From assembly GCA_947311635.1 (NCBI GenBank), contig CAMZLD010000091.1:1-38100 (forward strand): a DNA stretch of 38,100 nt, given 5' to 3'. Of the stretch, positions 16,254 through 25,062 are shown piece after piece (within the stretch, counting starts at the first letter, position 1; every line of letters starts with the position of its first letter). The notes beneath the pieces are model-generated. The model was not told where the DNA came from. It saw only the letters and a list, made by a program, of their open reading frames with translations, and ran no database searches. The position numbers were made by a program, and so were the translations under genes. This DNA comes from an uncultured Flavobacteriaceae bacterium. Lineage in GTDB: Bacteria > Bacteroidota > Bacteroidia > Flavobacteriales > Flavobacteriaceae.

Positions 16254-18023
16254 ATGCAACAACCCATTACATTTTACCAAACACAAGCAAGTCAGTCAAA
16301 GCAAGCCATTGCTAATTTTCAAAAACAATTAAACCTGTCTAGTTTACTGCGGTTGATTGCTTTTTTGGCAATTCCGTTTGCCATTTATTTTTTCTTCGGA
16401 AACATAAAACTTGTACTTTTAACTGCTCTTAGTGCATTGGTGGTATTTTTGTTACTAGTTTCTAGGCACGAAAATTTACTTTATAAAAAAGCCAAAGCAA
16501 TCAAGTTGTTAAACATAAACCAACGAGAATTATTAGCGCTTCAAGGAGATGTTACAGCATTAAAAACAGGAAATCAATTTGTCAATCCTCAACATTATTA
16601 CAGTCATGATATTGATTTGTTTGGAAAAGGTTCTTTTTTTCAGTTTTTAAATAGAACTGCTACCCAAGCAGGAATGCATACTTTAGCAAAGCAATTACTT
16701 TCCAATCACATTCAAGACATTCCAAAAAAACAAGAAGCCATAAAAGCATTGACGCAAATACCCAAATGGCGCCAACAATACGAAGCCATTGCTAGCTTGT
16801 CTGCAGTAGAAACATCTGCAAACAGTATTGTTGATTGGATTAGCAACCATAAAGCATTTACCTCTAAAAGGATCGCTATTTTTGCCAATATTTTTTCCGT
16901 AGCATCTTTGGTTGTCTTTGCTTTGCTATTCTTCGGAAAAATAACTTTTTTTCAACTTCTTATTTGGCTCACTATTGGTTTGTTAATTACGGGTAGGCAT
17001 CTTACAAAAATTAATGATTTATATAAAGATGCAAATAAAGCCAAAGCTACTTTTAGGCAATATTATAAATTGTTAGAACAGATAGAAACCCAAAAATTTA
17101 CAGCTGCGTTCTTGATTGAAAAACAGCAAAATATAAAAACCGAAACCCAAAAAGCTTCACAAATCTTTAAGCAATTTTCTAAGTATTTAGATGCTCTTGA
17201 TCAACGTAACAATATGTTATTTGGTTTATTAGGCAATGGCTTCTTGTTGTGGGATATTCAGCAAAGCTATAAAATTGAAAAATGGATGTCTAATTATGCA
17301 ACGAAAGTTAAAAACTGGTTTGACGTGATTGCTTATTTTGATGCACAAAATTCGTTGGCTAATATGGCTTTTAATCAAGTAGATTTTAATTATCCTGAAA
17401 TCACAAACACTAAAAACATTTTAGAGGCAACAAATTTAGGACATCCGTTATTACATTCAGCAAAGCGCGTTGCAAATGATTTTTCGATTGAAAAAGAACA
17501 GTTTTTTATTATTACAGGTGCTAATATGGCAGGGAAAAGTACTTTTTTACGTACCATTTCTTTAAGTATTGTTATGGCAAATATGGGCTTGCCAATTTGT
17601 GCTTCTGCTTGTTTGTATTCGCCTACAAAGCTTATTACAAGCATGCGCACAACAGACTCTTTAAGTAATGACGAATCGTATTTCTTTTCAGAATTAAAAC
17701 GTTTAAAATTTATTGTAGACCAAATTAAAAGCGAAGATTATTTTATCATTTTAGATGAAATTTTAAAAGGAACCAATAGCACAGACAAAGCTATTGGCTC
17801 TAAAAAGTTTGTGCAAAAGTTAGTAGGATCACATTCTACAGGAATTATTGCAACCCACGATTTAAGTCTGTGTGAAATTTCAAAAGATTTAAACGAAGTA
17901 AAAAATTATTATTTTGATGCGCAAATTAAAAATGATGAATTGCTTTTTGATTATACCTTAAAAAAAGGAATATGTCAAAACATGAACGCATCTTTTTTGC
18001 TTAAAAAAATGCAGATTGTTTAA
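16254..18023 (+). CDS. Membrane-anchored MutS-family ATPase
   Basis: The protein is 589 residues, shorter than MutS (about 850), and lacks the N-terminal mismatch-binding domain. Four hydrophobic segments are present: two at about residues 31-68 (LLRLIAFLAIPFAIYFFF and LVLLTALSALVVFLLLV) and two at about 206-247. The C-terminal ATPase is clear: Walker A in GANMAGKSTFLR at about 422-430, Walker B in FIILDEILKGTNS at about 497-509, and ATHDLSL. It is a MutS-type ABC ATPase of a form I know from Bacteroidota; its target is unknown and a mismatch-repair role is doubtful because the DNA-recognition domain is missing. It sits 6 bases after moeB and is likely cotranscribed with it. Confidence 0.88.
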   Translation: MQQPITFYQTQASQSKQAIANFQKQLNLSSLLRLIAFLAIPFAIYFFFGNIKLVLLTALSALVVFLLLVSRHENLLYKKAKAIKLLNINQRELLALQGDVTALKTGNQFVNPQHYYSHDIDLFGKGSFFQFLNRTATQAGMHTLAKQLLSNHIQDIPKKQEAIKALTQIPKWRQQYEAIASLSAVETSANSIVDWISNHKAFTSKRIAIFANIFSVASLVVFALLFFGKITFFQLLIWLTIGLLITGRHLTKINDLYKDANKAKATFRQYYKLLEQIETQKFTAAFLIEKQQNIKTETQKASQIFKQFSKYLDALDQRNNMLFGLLGNGFLLWDIQQSYKIEKWMSNYATKVKNWFDVIAYFDAQNSLANMAFNQVDFNYPEITNTKNILEATNLGHPLLHSAKRVANDFSIEKEQFFIITGANMAGKSTFLRTISLSIVMANMGLPICASACLYSPTKLITSMRTTDSLSNDESYFFSELKRLKFIVDQIKSEDYFIILDEILKGTNSTDKAIGSKKFVQKLVGSHSTGIIATHDLSLCEISKDLNEVKNYYFDAQIKNDELLFDYTLKKGICQNMNASFLLKKMQIV

Positions 18024-18066
18024 GCAACTTTTTTACGAATAGCGCATCTATAAAAAAAGGTTTTGT

Positions 18067-18449
18067 ATGAAAAATTTCATGGTTTCCTGTTTTTTTATTT
18101 TGGCAATTTTTTCGTCTTGTAGTACGACAGATTTGCATGAAAGAGAAGATGCCTACAATGCTTTGAAAGCCAAAAAAGTTACTTTTGAAGAAATGCTTGT
18201 GGGTATTGACTGTATAGATGCTGCAGATTGGAATTTTGTCGCCTACGGTTCTAAAGCGTGTGTGGACCACAAGGATATATAGCCTATCCATCTACTATTG
18301 ATGTAGCAGCTTTTTTAGCCTTAGTAGCAGATTATACTGCAACGGAGCAAGCTTATAAAGAAACATGGGGCATTACCTCTGATTGTTCGGTTGTTGATCA
18401 GCCAACTTCTGTAACATGTGTTAATAACGAACCTGTTTTAGTGTATTGA
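18067..18449 (+). pseudogene. Small lipoprotein gene with a one-base frameshift
   Basis: Two frames belong to one protein. The first runs from the ATG at 18067 with a lipoprotein signal (lipobox SSC, Cys18) to the stop at 18280-18282. It reads GIDCIDAADWNFVAYGSKAC and then goes out of frame. The second frame, from 18264, continues as GPQGYIAYPSTIDVAAFLALV and ends TSVTCVNNEPVLVY at 18449. Restoring one base at about 18262-18263 (expected Gly between KAC and GP) joins them into about 127 residues with paired cysteines, a small flavobacterial lipoprotein of unknown function. This may be a real frameshift or a sequencing error. It abuts moaE, read from the other strand, with a gap of 1 base. Confidence 0.8.
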
Positions 18450-18450
18450 T

Positions 18451-18912
18451 CTAAGGTGTTGCATTGACCCAAACTTCACCGTCTGTAAAATGTTCTTTTT
18501 TCCAGATAGGCACCGTTTTTTTTAAAGTATCAATAGCAAATTGGCAGGCTTCAAAAGAAGCTTTTCTATGTGCAGAAGAAACGGCAATAATAACAGGCAG
18601 CTCACCAATTTGTAAAGCACCTTCTGCATGATGAATAGCTATTTTATAGATGTCAAATTTTTCTAAGGCAAGCAAAGCAATTTTTTCTATTTCTTTTAAA
18701 GCCATAGGCTTGTAGGTAGAAAAATCCAAAAGTTTTACATCTTTATGTTGCGTGTTGTTACGTACCGTTCCAATAAAAGTAGCAATAGCACCACAAGCGT
18801 CGTCAGATACAAAGTTAACACAACTTTGTAGGTCTAGTTTCTGATTAGAAATTAATATTGAAAAACACGATAACAAAATAGAAATAGATTTAGTGCTAAA
18901 ATAAGAAATCAT
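18451..18912 (-). CDS. moaE: Molybdopterin synthase catalytic subunit MoaE
   Basis: The protein is 153 residues. The region from VSDDACGAIATFIGTVRNNTQ onwards is a normal MoaE, with SSAHRKASFEACQFAIDTLKK and the active-site lysine helix KKTVPIWKKEHF. It uses the MoaD thiocarboxylate to add sulfur to cPMP. It lies on the - strand with moaD nearby, also - strand. The first 23 residues (YFSTKSISILLSCFSILIS) are extra and hydrophobic. The true start may therefore be an in-frame TTG near residue 13 or a site closer to NQKLDLQ. The ATG at 18912 is only 37 bases from the divergent DUF3817 gene. Confidence 0.93.
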   Translation of the reverse strand: MISYFSTKSISILLSCFSILISNQKLDLQSCVNFVSDDACGAIATFIGTVRNNTQHKDVKLLDFSTYKPMALKEIEKIALLALEKFDIYKIAIHHAEGALQIGELPVIIAVSSAHRKASFEACQFAIDTLKKTVPIWKKEHFTDGEVWVNATP

Positions 18913-18916
18913 ACGT

Positions 18917-18924
18917 TATCTTTG
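18917..18924 (+). promoter_or_regulatory. Candidate -7 promoter element (TATCTTTG) for the DUF3817 gene
   Basis: The box matches TAnnTTTG and lies 25 bases before the ATG at 18950, inside the 37-base divergent gap with moaE. No TTG is placed well upstream. Confidence 0.4.
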
Positions 18925-18949
18925 TAACTACAATCTAATAAATTATTTT

Positions 18950-19225
18950 ATGACTGTTATCTTTAAAATTGTTGCCTTTTTAGAAGGTATTTCTTATTTG
19001 CTATTATTATTTATTGCAACACCAATCAAACATTTTAAAGAAGATCCAACGTATGTGAAAATGTTAGGAATGCCTCATGGTCTTTTGTTTGTTCTTTATA
19101 TTATTCTGGCTTTTTTAATCAAGTCTGAGCAAAAATGGACGAAAAAAGAATTCTGGAGAGTTTTAGTAGCTTCTGTTATTCCTTTCGGAACTTTTGTTGC
19201 CGTTAAAAAATATGTAAAAGGGTAA
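18950..19225 (+). CDS. DUF3817 family small membrane protein
   Basis: The protein is 91 residues with three hydrophobic segments: about 3-24 (VIFKIVAFLEGISYLLLLFI), 43-59 and 70-85. The FLEGISYLLLLFIA...LGMPHGLLFVLYI pattern matches DUF3817, a widespread small membrane domain of unknown function, also noted at the end of some MFS transporters. It lies between moaE and moaD on the opposite strand; it is convergent with moaD with an 8-base gap and no evident terminator. There is no sign of a Moco role. Confidence 0.88.
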   Translation: MTVIFKIVAFLEGISYLLLLFIATPIKHFKEDPTYVKMLGMPHGLLFVLYIILAFLIKSEQKWTKKEFWRVLVASVIPFGTFVAVKKYVKG

Positions 19226-19233
19226 ATAGAGAC

Positions 19234-19476
19234 TTAACCGCCACTAACTGGCGGAATAATTGCCACCACATCATTCTCTTTTAAAATAGCAGTTTCTAAC
19301 GCGTAGCTTTCGTTTACAGCAATAGAAAATTGGGCGTATTTTTCTAGTTTCGGAAATGTTTTTAACAAAGCTACTTTTAGTTCCTTTACAGTGCTTTTAG
19401 GTGAAATGGTAAAATTAATGCTACTTTGTGCTACCAAGTCACGTGTAATTCCGAAGAAAAGAATTTTAATATTCAT
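19234..19476 (-). CDS. moaD: Molybdopterin synthase sulfur-carrier subunit MoaD
   Basis: The protein is 80 residues, normal for MoaD, a ubiquitin-like fold. It ends PPVSGG; the terminal Gly-Gly is the site where MoeB-type enzymes form the adenylate and then the thiocarboxylate. The core LFFGITRDLV...STVKELKVALLKTFP is family-typical. Moco partners are moaE (on the same strand about 320 bases away, separated by the opposing DUF3817 gene) and the MoeB-rhodanese protein at 15141. It diverges from queG with 52 bases between the starts. Confidence 0.95.
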   Translation of the reverse strand: MNIKILFFGITRDLVAQSSINFTISPKSTVKELKVALLKTFPKLEKYAQFSIAVNESYALETAILKENDVVAIIPPVSGG

Positions 19477-19512
19477 ACACTACAATAATACTATTTTTTA
19501 ATAGAATAGTCC

Positions 19513-19520
19513 TATTTTTG
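19513..19520 (+). promoter_or_regulatory. Candidate -7 promoter element (TATTTTTG) for queG
   Basis: The box matches TAnnTTTG and ends 8 bases before the queG ATG at 19529, inside the divergent gap with moaD. A very short leader would result. Confidence 0.4.
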
Positions 19521-19528
19521 AACAGAAA

Positions 19529-20455
19529 ATGGCAACAAAAGAACATTACAGCAAACTGATAAAAGAGCAGGCAAAACGCTTAGGTTTTTTAGATTGCGGT
19601 ATTTCGAAAGCAGGATTTTTAGAGTCAGAAGCTACCAATCTAGAACAATGGCTTGCAAATGGTTTTCATGGCAATATGCAGTACATGGAAAACTATTTTG
19701 ACAAGCGCCTAGACCCTACGCTGTTGGTTGATGGAGCTAAATCGGTTATTTCATTAAGTTATAATTATTACCCAGAAAAGCATCAAAATAAAGATACTTA
19801 TAAATTGGCAAAATATGCTTATGGCGAAGATTATCATTATGTAATTAAAGATAAATTAAAGCAATTATATCAATTTATAGAAACTACTATTGGCGAAATT
19901 AACGGACGTGTATTTGTAGATTCAGCGCCTGTTTTAGAACGTTCTTGGGCAAAAAAAGCAGGTTTAGGATGGACGGGCAAGCATTCCTTGTTGATTTCAA
20001 AACAAAAAGGATCTTTCTTTTTTTTGGCCGAATTAATTATAGATTTAGAACTTGCTTATGATCACGAATTTAAAACAGATCATTGCGGTACCTGTACCAA
20101 ATGCATAGATGCTTGTCCAACGCAAGCAATTTTGCCGAATAATACGGTAGATGGCAGTAAATGTATTTCGTATTTTACAATCGAATTAAAAGAAGCGCTT
20201 CCCAATTCGGTCAAAGGAAAATTTGAAGATTGGATGTTTGGTTGTGATATTTGTCAAGACGTTTGCCCTTGGAATCGTTTTTCAGAACCACATCAAGAAG
20301 TACGTTTTTTACCGCATCCAGATTTATTGGAAATGACAAAAAAAGACTGGCAAGAAATTACAACAGACGTTTTTAACAAAGTCTTTCAAAAATCAGCAGT
20401 TAAAAGAACCAAATTTCAAGGTTTGACTCGAAATATTCTATTTTTAGAAAAATAA
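19529..20455 (+). CDS. queG: Epoxyqueuosine reductase QueG
   Basis: The protein is 308 residues. QueG is a cobalamin-dependent iron-sulfur enzyme that reduces epoxyqueuosine to queuosine in tRNA. The two [4Fe-4S] ligand sets are clear: [13 protein letters not shown] (C186, C189, C192, C196) and, in [11 protein letters not shown]239, C242 and C246, with C212 completing a cluster. The catalytic Asp lies in [12 protein letters not shown] (D132). Bacteroidota QueG proteins are about this length, without the HEAT-repeat C-terminal extension of some other groups. It is read divergently from moaD. Confidence 0.96.
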   Translation: MATKEHYSKLIKEQAKRLGFLDCGISKAGFLESEATNLEQWLANGFHGNMQYMENYFDKRLDPTLLVDGAKSVISLSYNYYPEKHQNKDTYKLAKYAYGEDYHYVIKDKLKQLYQFIETTIGEINGRVFVDSAPVLERSWAKKAGLGWTGKHSLLISKQKGSFFFLAELIIDLELAYDHEFKTDHCGTCTKCIDACPTQAILPNNTVDGSKCISYFTIELKEALPNSVKGKFEDWMFGCDICQDVCPWNRFSEPHQEVRFLPHPDLLEMTKKDWQEITTDVFNKVFQKSAVKRTKFQGLTRNILFLEK

Positions 20456-20459
20456 TTTT

Positions 20460-20467
20460 TAACTTTG
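20460..20467 (+). promoter_or_regulatory. Candidate -7 promoter element (TAACTTTG) for the haloperoxidase-like gene
   Basis: The box matches TAnnTTTG and lies 17 bases before the ATG at 20485, immediately after the queG stop. Confidence 0.4.
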
Positions 20468-20484
20468 AAAAAAACCAGTCTTAT

Positions 20485-22689
20485 ATGATTCAAAAACTAT
20501 TCTCTGCAAAGTATTTTGGCATACTTTTTTTACTATTTCTTTCAATAAATTCACTTTCGGCACAACAATCTGTTGCTAGAGATTGGAATGAGCAATTGCT
20601 TAGTGCAATTCGTATTGATTATGCTAGACCAACCAATCATTCAAGAAATTTATTTCATGGTGCTGTTTTAATGTACGATGCTTGGGCCGTTTTTGATACT
20701 ACAGCATCAACTTATTTCTTAGGTAAAACAGTAGGTAATTATACTTGTAATTTTAATGGTATTGCAACACCAACAAATATTGATGCCGCTGTACATGAAG
20801 TGATGAGTTACGCAATGTTTCGTCTTTTAAGACATCGTTTTCAAAATTCACCCGGAGCAGCTACAACCTACCAATCTTTAAATGCATTATTTGCTTCGTA
20901 TGGTTATGATGCTAATTTTACATCAACAGATTATAGCACAGGATCTTATGCAGCTTTAGGAAATTATATGGCAAATGAAATGATATTGTTTGGTTATCAA
21001 GACGGATCTGAAGAATTAAATGGCTATCAAAACCAGTACTATACTCCAGTAAACCCACCATTAGTTTTAGGTTCTTATACCGATACCAATCCCATAGACC
21101 CAAATCATTGGCAGCCATTACAATTTGATTTGTTTATAGATCAAAGTGGAAATCCTACGCCTGGCTATACACCACCTTTTTTAGGACCAGAATGGGGAAA
21201 AGTAACTCCTTTTTGTTTAAAACCAGCAGATTTACAAATTATTAATAATGGTTTTGATTGGTATGTTTATAATGACCCAACAGATCCACCATATATTCAA
21301 AACTCTAATCAGAATGGAATAGATGATCCATATAAATGGTATTTTACCTTAGTAGCCTCTTGGTCATCACATTTAGACCCTGCAGACCCTACAATGATAG
21401 ATATTTCACCAAAATCTATAGGGAATATCGATATTCAAAATTTTCCGACAACTTTTGCAGAATTTAAAAACTTTTACGATTTCACCAATGGCGGTGATAT
21501 TGGAACAGGTTATGCCCTAAACCCATATACCAACGCTCCATATACAGAGCAAATTGTTAAAAGAGCCGATTATGCACGTGTCTTAGCAGAATTTTGGGCA
21601 GATGGACCCAATTCTGAAACACCCCCAGGGCATTGGTTTACCTTATTAAACTACATTAATGATAATCCGTTGTTAGTAAAGAAATTTGGAGGGCAAGGTC
21701 CTGTTTTGAGTGATTTAGAATGGGATGTAAAAGCCTATTTGGCCCTTGGTGGAGCCATGCATGATTCTGCAGTAGATACTTGGGGCGTAAAAGGGTATTA
21801 TGATTACGTGCGCCCAATTTCAGCACTTCATTATATGGCAGGTAAAGGACAAAGTAGTGATGCATCTTTGCCAAGTTATGATCCGCATGGATTACCTTTA
21901 ATTCCTGGACTGATAGAGCTTGTTACTGTAGGTGATCCATTGGCAGGTGCTTCAAATGAGTTTGTAAATATGCTGAAAGTTAAAGCTTGGAAAGGTCCAG
22001 ATTTTATTGCCGACCCCTTAGTAGATGTGGCAGGAGTAGATTGGATATTAATGTCGCATTGGTGGCCATATCAAAGACCAACATTTGTAACACCTCCATT
22101 TGCAGGATATGTTTCTGGACACTCTACATTTTCTAGAGCAGGTGCAGAAGTTTTAACTTTATTAACAGGTGATCCTTTTTTTCCTGGAGGAATGGGTACT
22201 TTTGCAGCTCCACAAAATGAATTTTTAGTTTTTGAAGAAGGACCATCACAAACCATAACACTACAATGGGCAACCTATAGAGATGCTTCAGATCAATGTA
22301 GTCTATCAAGAATTTGGGGTGGTATTCACCCTCCAATAGATGATATACCAGGGCGTATTATTGGCGAAAAAATAGGAATAGAAGCTTTTAATTTAGCAGC
22401 TTCTTATTTTGATGGCTCCATATTAAATATAGAAGATCAAAACATTTCAAAGTTAGCAACCGTATTTCCTGTTCCATTTAACAATACCTTAAATATTAAA
22501 CTTTCAGAGCCAAAGGCTATTGAAATTCAGCTTTATGATATCAATGGGGCATTGTTAATTCATAAAAAAAATACCGCAGAAAATAATGAGGTTTCACTTA
22601 ACACAGAAAGATTGGCTTCGGGAGTTTATTTTGTTAAACTAAAACAATCTAACCACACAATTTTAGTAAAAAAGGTTATTAAAAATTAG
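20485..22689 (+). CDS. Vanadium-dependent haloperoxidase/PAP2-like protein with T9SS sorting domain
   Basis: The protein is 734 residues with a signal peptide ending near SLSAQQ. The catalytic domain belongs to the vanadium haloperoxidase/acid phosphatase superfamily: KGYYDYVRPISALHYM (Lys and Arg of the vanadate/phosphate site), VSGHSTFSRAGAEVL at about residue 543 (acid-base His) and SRIWGGIHPPIDD at about 607 (Arg and the His that would bind vanadate). Residues about 655-734 form a type A T9SS sorting domain (FPVPFNNTLNIKLS, then LASGVYFVKLKQ and VKKVIKN), so it should cross the outer membrane through the Por/SprA machine encoded at 25648. It may oxidise halides or act as a phosphatase; sequence alone does not decide. 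Confidence 0.9.
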   Translation: MIQKLFSAKYFGILFLLFLSINSLSAQQSVARDWNEQLLSAIRIDYARPTNHSRNLFHGAVLMYDAWAVFDTTASTYFLGKTVGNYTCNFNGIATPTNIDAAVHEVMSYAMFRLLRHRFQNSPGAATTYQSLNALFASYGYDANFTSTDYSTGSYAALGNYMANEMILFGYQDGSEELNGYQNQYYTPVNPPLVLGSYTDTNPIDPNHWQPLQFDLFIDQSGNPTPGYTPPFLGPEWGKVTPFCLKPADLQIINNGFDWYVYNDPTDPPYIQNSNQNGIDDPYKWYFTLVASWSSHLDPADPTMIDISPKSIGNIDIQNFPTTFAEFKNFYDFTNGGDIGTGYALNPYTNAPYTEQIVKRADYARVLAEFWADGPNSETPPGHWFTLLNYINDNPLLVKKFGGQGPVLSDLEWDVKAYLALGGAMHDSAVDTWGVKGYYDYVRPISALHYMAGKGQSSDASLPSYDPHGLPLIPGLIELVTVGDPLAGASNEFVNMLKVKAWKGPDFIADPLVDVAGVDWILMSHWWPYQRPTFVTPPFAGYVSGHSTFSRAGAEVLTLLTGDPFFPGGMGTFAAPQNEFLVFEEGPSQTITLQWATYRDASDQCSLSRIWGGIHPPIDDIPGRIIGEKIGIEAFNLAASYFDGSILNIEDQNISKLATVFPVPFNNTLNIKLSEPKAIEIQLYDINGALLIHKKNTAENNEVSLNTERLASGVYFVKLKQSNHTILVKKVIKN

Positions 22690-22713
22690 CGGTATCTATT
22701 CTTGAGAATTCAG

Positions 22714-22721
22714 TACATTTG
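22714..22721 (+). promoter_or_regulatory. Candidate -7 promoter element (TACATTTG) for maeB
   Basis: The box matches TAnnTTTG and lies 23 bases before the ATG at 22745. A short palindrome (ATTCT-TG-AGAAT, 22698-22709) lies directly upstream and could be an operator, but it is too weak to call. Confidence 0.45.
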
Positions 22722-22744
22722 TTAGTTCAAAAAAGATAGAATAG

Positions 22745-25018
22745 ATGAGTCAGTCAAGAAAACGAAGAGAAGCATTAATGTACCACGCAAAGCCGAAGCC
22801 TGGTAAAATTGAAGTAGTTCCTACAAAAAAATATGCTACGCAACGAGATTTGTCTTTAGCATATTCTCCAGGCGTTGCAATACCTTGTTTGGCAATTGCA
22901 GAAAATAAAGAAGACGTTTATAAATACACTTCAAAAGGTAATTTAGTTGCTGTAATCACTAATGGGACTGCAGTTTTAGGTTTAGGTAATATAGGTCCAG
23001 AAGCCTCTAAGCCAGTTATGGAAGGGAAAGGTTTGTTGTTCAAGATTTTTGCAGGCATAGATGTTTTTGATATTGAAATTGACGCCACAGATGTAGATAA
23101 ATTTGTAGAAACGGTAAAAGCAATAGCACCAACATTTGGCGGTATTAACCTAGAAGATATTAAAGCTCCCGAGGCATTCGAAATTGAACGAAGATTAAAA
23201 GAAGAGCTAGACATCCCTGTAATGCATGATGACCAACACGGCACTGCTATTATCTCAGCAGCAGCTTTGTTAAATGCTTTAGAAATCGCAAATAAAAATA
23301 TAGCAGATGTTAATATTGTTGTTTCTGGTGCAGGAGCAGCTGCAATTTCATGTACACGTTTATATGTAGCATTAGGTGCTAACATTAAAAATATTGTTAT
23401 GTGCGACAGTAAAGGGGTGATAAGAAGTGACAGAACGACGTTAAATTCTCAAAAAAGAGAATTTGCAACTTCAAGAGATATTCATACGTTGTCAGAAGCA
23501 ATGAAAGATGCCGATGTGTTTATTGGTCTTTCTAAAGGAGGTATTGTCAAGGCAACAATGCTTAAAGACATGGCTAAAAACCCTATTGTTTTTGCCATGG
23601 CAAATCCAGATCCAGAGATTGAATATCAATTAGCTATAGATACACGTAATGATATTATTATGGCAACAGGAAGATCAGACCATCCAAATCAAGTAAACAA
23701 TGTGCTTGGTTTTCCGTTTATTTTTAGAGGTGCTTTAGATGTACGCGCTACAGAAATTAACGAAGCTATGAAAATGGCAGCAGTAAAGGCCATTGCTAAT
23801 TTGGCTAAAAAAAGCGTTCCAGAGCAAGTTAACATTGTGTATGATGAGGTGAGTATTGCCTTCGGAAAAGAATATATTATCCCAAAACCATTCGATCCAC
23901 GTTTAATTTATGAAATACCACCAGCCATTGCCAAAGCAGCAATGGAATCTGGCGTAGCTCAAAAACCTATAGAAAATTGGGATGTTTACCGTGACGAATT
24001 AATGGAGCGCCTTGGTAATGAAAGCAAAATAGTTAGAATGATTCATAACAAGGCAAAAAGCAATCCGAAACGTGTTGTTTTTGCAGAAGCAGATCATTTA
24101 GATGTATTAAAAGCAGCACAAATTGTTTATGATGAGCGTATCGGAAAACCAATTTTATTAGGAGATAAAGAAACCATATTAGAATTAAAAAAAGAGATTG
24201 GTTTTACTGCAGAAGTACCTATTATTGATCCAAAAGCATCAAAAGAAAAAGAAAGAAGATACCGCTTTGCAGATGTCTATTGGAAAGCAAGGCAACGAAA
24301 AGGAATAAAACTCTTAGAAGCAAGAAAGTGGATGCGAGAACGTAATTATTTTGCTGCCATGATGGTCAATGAAGGCGAAGCAGACGCTTTGATTACTGGG
24401 TATTCTAGAAACTACTCAACTGTTGTAAAACCAATATTAGAATTGGTTGGTATGGAAAAAGGAGTGTCAAGAATAGCCGCTACAAATTTAATGTTGACCA
24501 AAAGAGGGCCTATGTTTTTGGCAGACACCACAATTAATATAGATCCTACTGCTAAAGAACTAGCAAGAATATCACAATTAACTTCTTTGTTGGTAAAAAT
24601 GTTTGGTATGAAACCAAATATAGCCATGTTATCATTTTCAAATTTTGGGGCATCTAACTCAGAACATGCAAAAAAAGTAAGAGATGCCATTGCACATATT
24701 CATAAATATTACCCAAACGTCTCTATTGATGGAGAGATTCAAGCTGATTTTGCCTTAAATACAACCTTGTTAAAAAAAGAATTTCCGTTTTCTAAATTGG
24801 TAAACAAGAAAGTAAATGTACTTATTTTTCCAAGTTTAGATGCTGCCAATATTACTTACAAATTAATGAAAGAATTATACAATGCAGAGTCTATTGGACC
24901 AATTATGTTAGGGCTTAAAAAACCTGCGCATATTCTACAATTAGGGGCTAGTGTTGATGAAATTGTAAACATGACAGCTGTAGCAGTGATAGATGCACAA
25001 AATAAAAGTAAAAATTAA
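22745..25018 (+). CDS. maeB: NADP-dependent malic enzyme with phosphotransacetylase-like C-terminal domain
   Basis: The protein is 757 residues, the length of MaeB. It decarboxylates malate to pyruvate with NADP. The N-terminal malic enzyme half shows YSPGVAIPCLAI, LGLGNIGPEASKPVMEGK and MHDDQHGTAIISAAALLNAL, with a Rossmann GAGAAAIS. Residues about 430-757 resemble phosphate acetyltransferase and in MaeB serve a regulatory (acetyl-CoA sensing) role. Length and motifs look intact. It is followed after 44 bases by ruvA with its own candidate -7 box. Confidence 0.96.
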   Translation: MSQSRKRREALMYHAKPKPGKIEVVPTKKYATQRDLSLAYSPGVAIPCLAIAENKEDVYKYTSKGNLVAVITNGTAVLGLGNIGPEASKPVMEGKGLLFKIFAGIDVFDIEIDATDVDKFVETVKAIAPTFGGINLEDIKAPEAFEIERRLKEELDIPVMHDDQHGTAIISAAALLNALEIANKNIADVNIVVSGAGAAAISCTRLYVALGANIKNIVMCDSKGVIRSDRTTLNSQKREFATSRDIHTLSEAMKDADVFIGLSKGGIVKATMLKDMAKNPIVFAMANPDPEIEYQLAIDTRNDIIMATGRSDHPNQVNNVLGFPFIFRGALDVRATEINEAMKMAAVKAIANLAKKSVPEQVNIVYDEVSIAFGKEYIIPKPFDPRLIYEIPPAIAKAAMESGVAQKPIENWDVYRDELMERLGNESKIVRMIHNKAKSNPKRVVFAEADHLDVLKAAQIVYDERIGKPILLGDKETILELKKEIGFTAEVPIIDPKASKEKERRYRFADVYWKARQRKGIKLLEARKWMRERNYFAAMMVNEGEADALITGYSRNYSTVVKPILELVGMEKGVSRIAATNLMLTKRGPMFLADTTINIDPTAKELARISQLTSLLVKMFGMKPNIAMLSFSNFGASNSEHAKKVRDAIAHIHKYYPNVSIDGEIQADFALNTTLLKKEFPFSKLVNKKVNVLIFPSLDAANITYKLMKELYNAESIGPIMLGLKKPAHILQLGASVDEIVNMTAVAVIDAQNKSKN

Positions 25019-25030
25019 TCAAGAATTTAG

Positions 25031-25038
25031 TACATTTG
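25031..25038 (+). promoter_or_regulatory. Candidate -7 promoter element (TACATTTG) for ruvA-sprA
   Basis: The box matches TAnnTTTG and lies 24 bases before the ruvA ATG at 25063. It would drive ruvA and probably sprA, which follows after 3 bases. No TTG lies at the expected distance. Confidence 0.4.
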
Positions 25039-25062
25039 AAGTCTTAACAGTTTTGTTGTTAT

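Noticed and set aside
22698-22709. Palindrome ATTCT-TG-AGAAT as terminator after the haloperoxidase-like gene
   Set aside because: The stem is only five base pairs, AT-rich and without a T tract.
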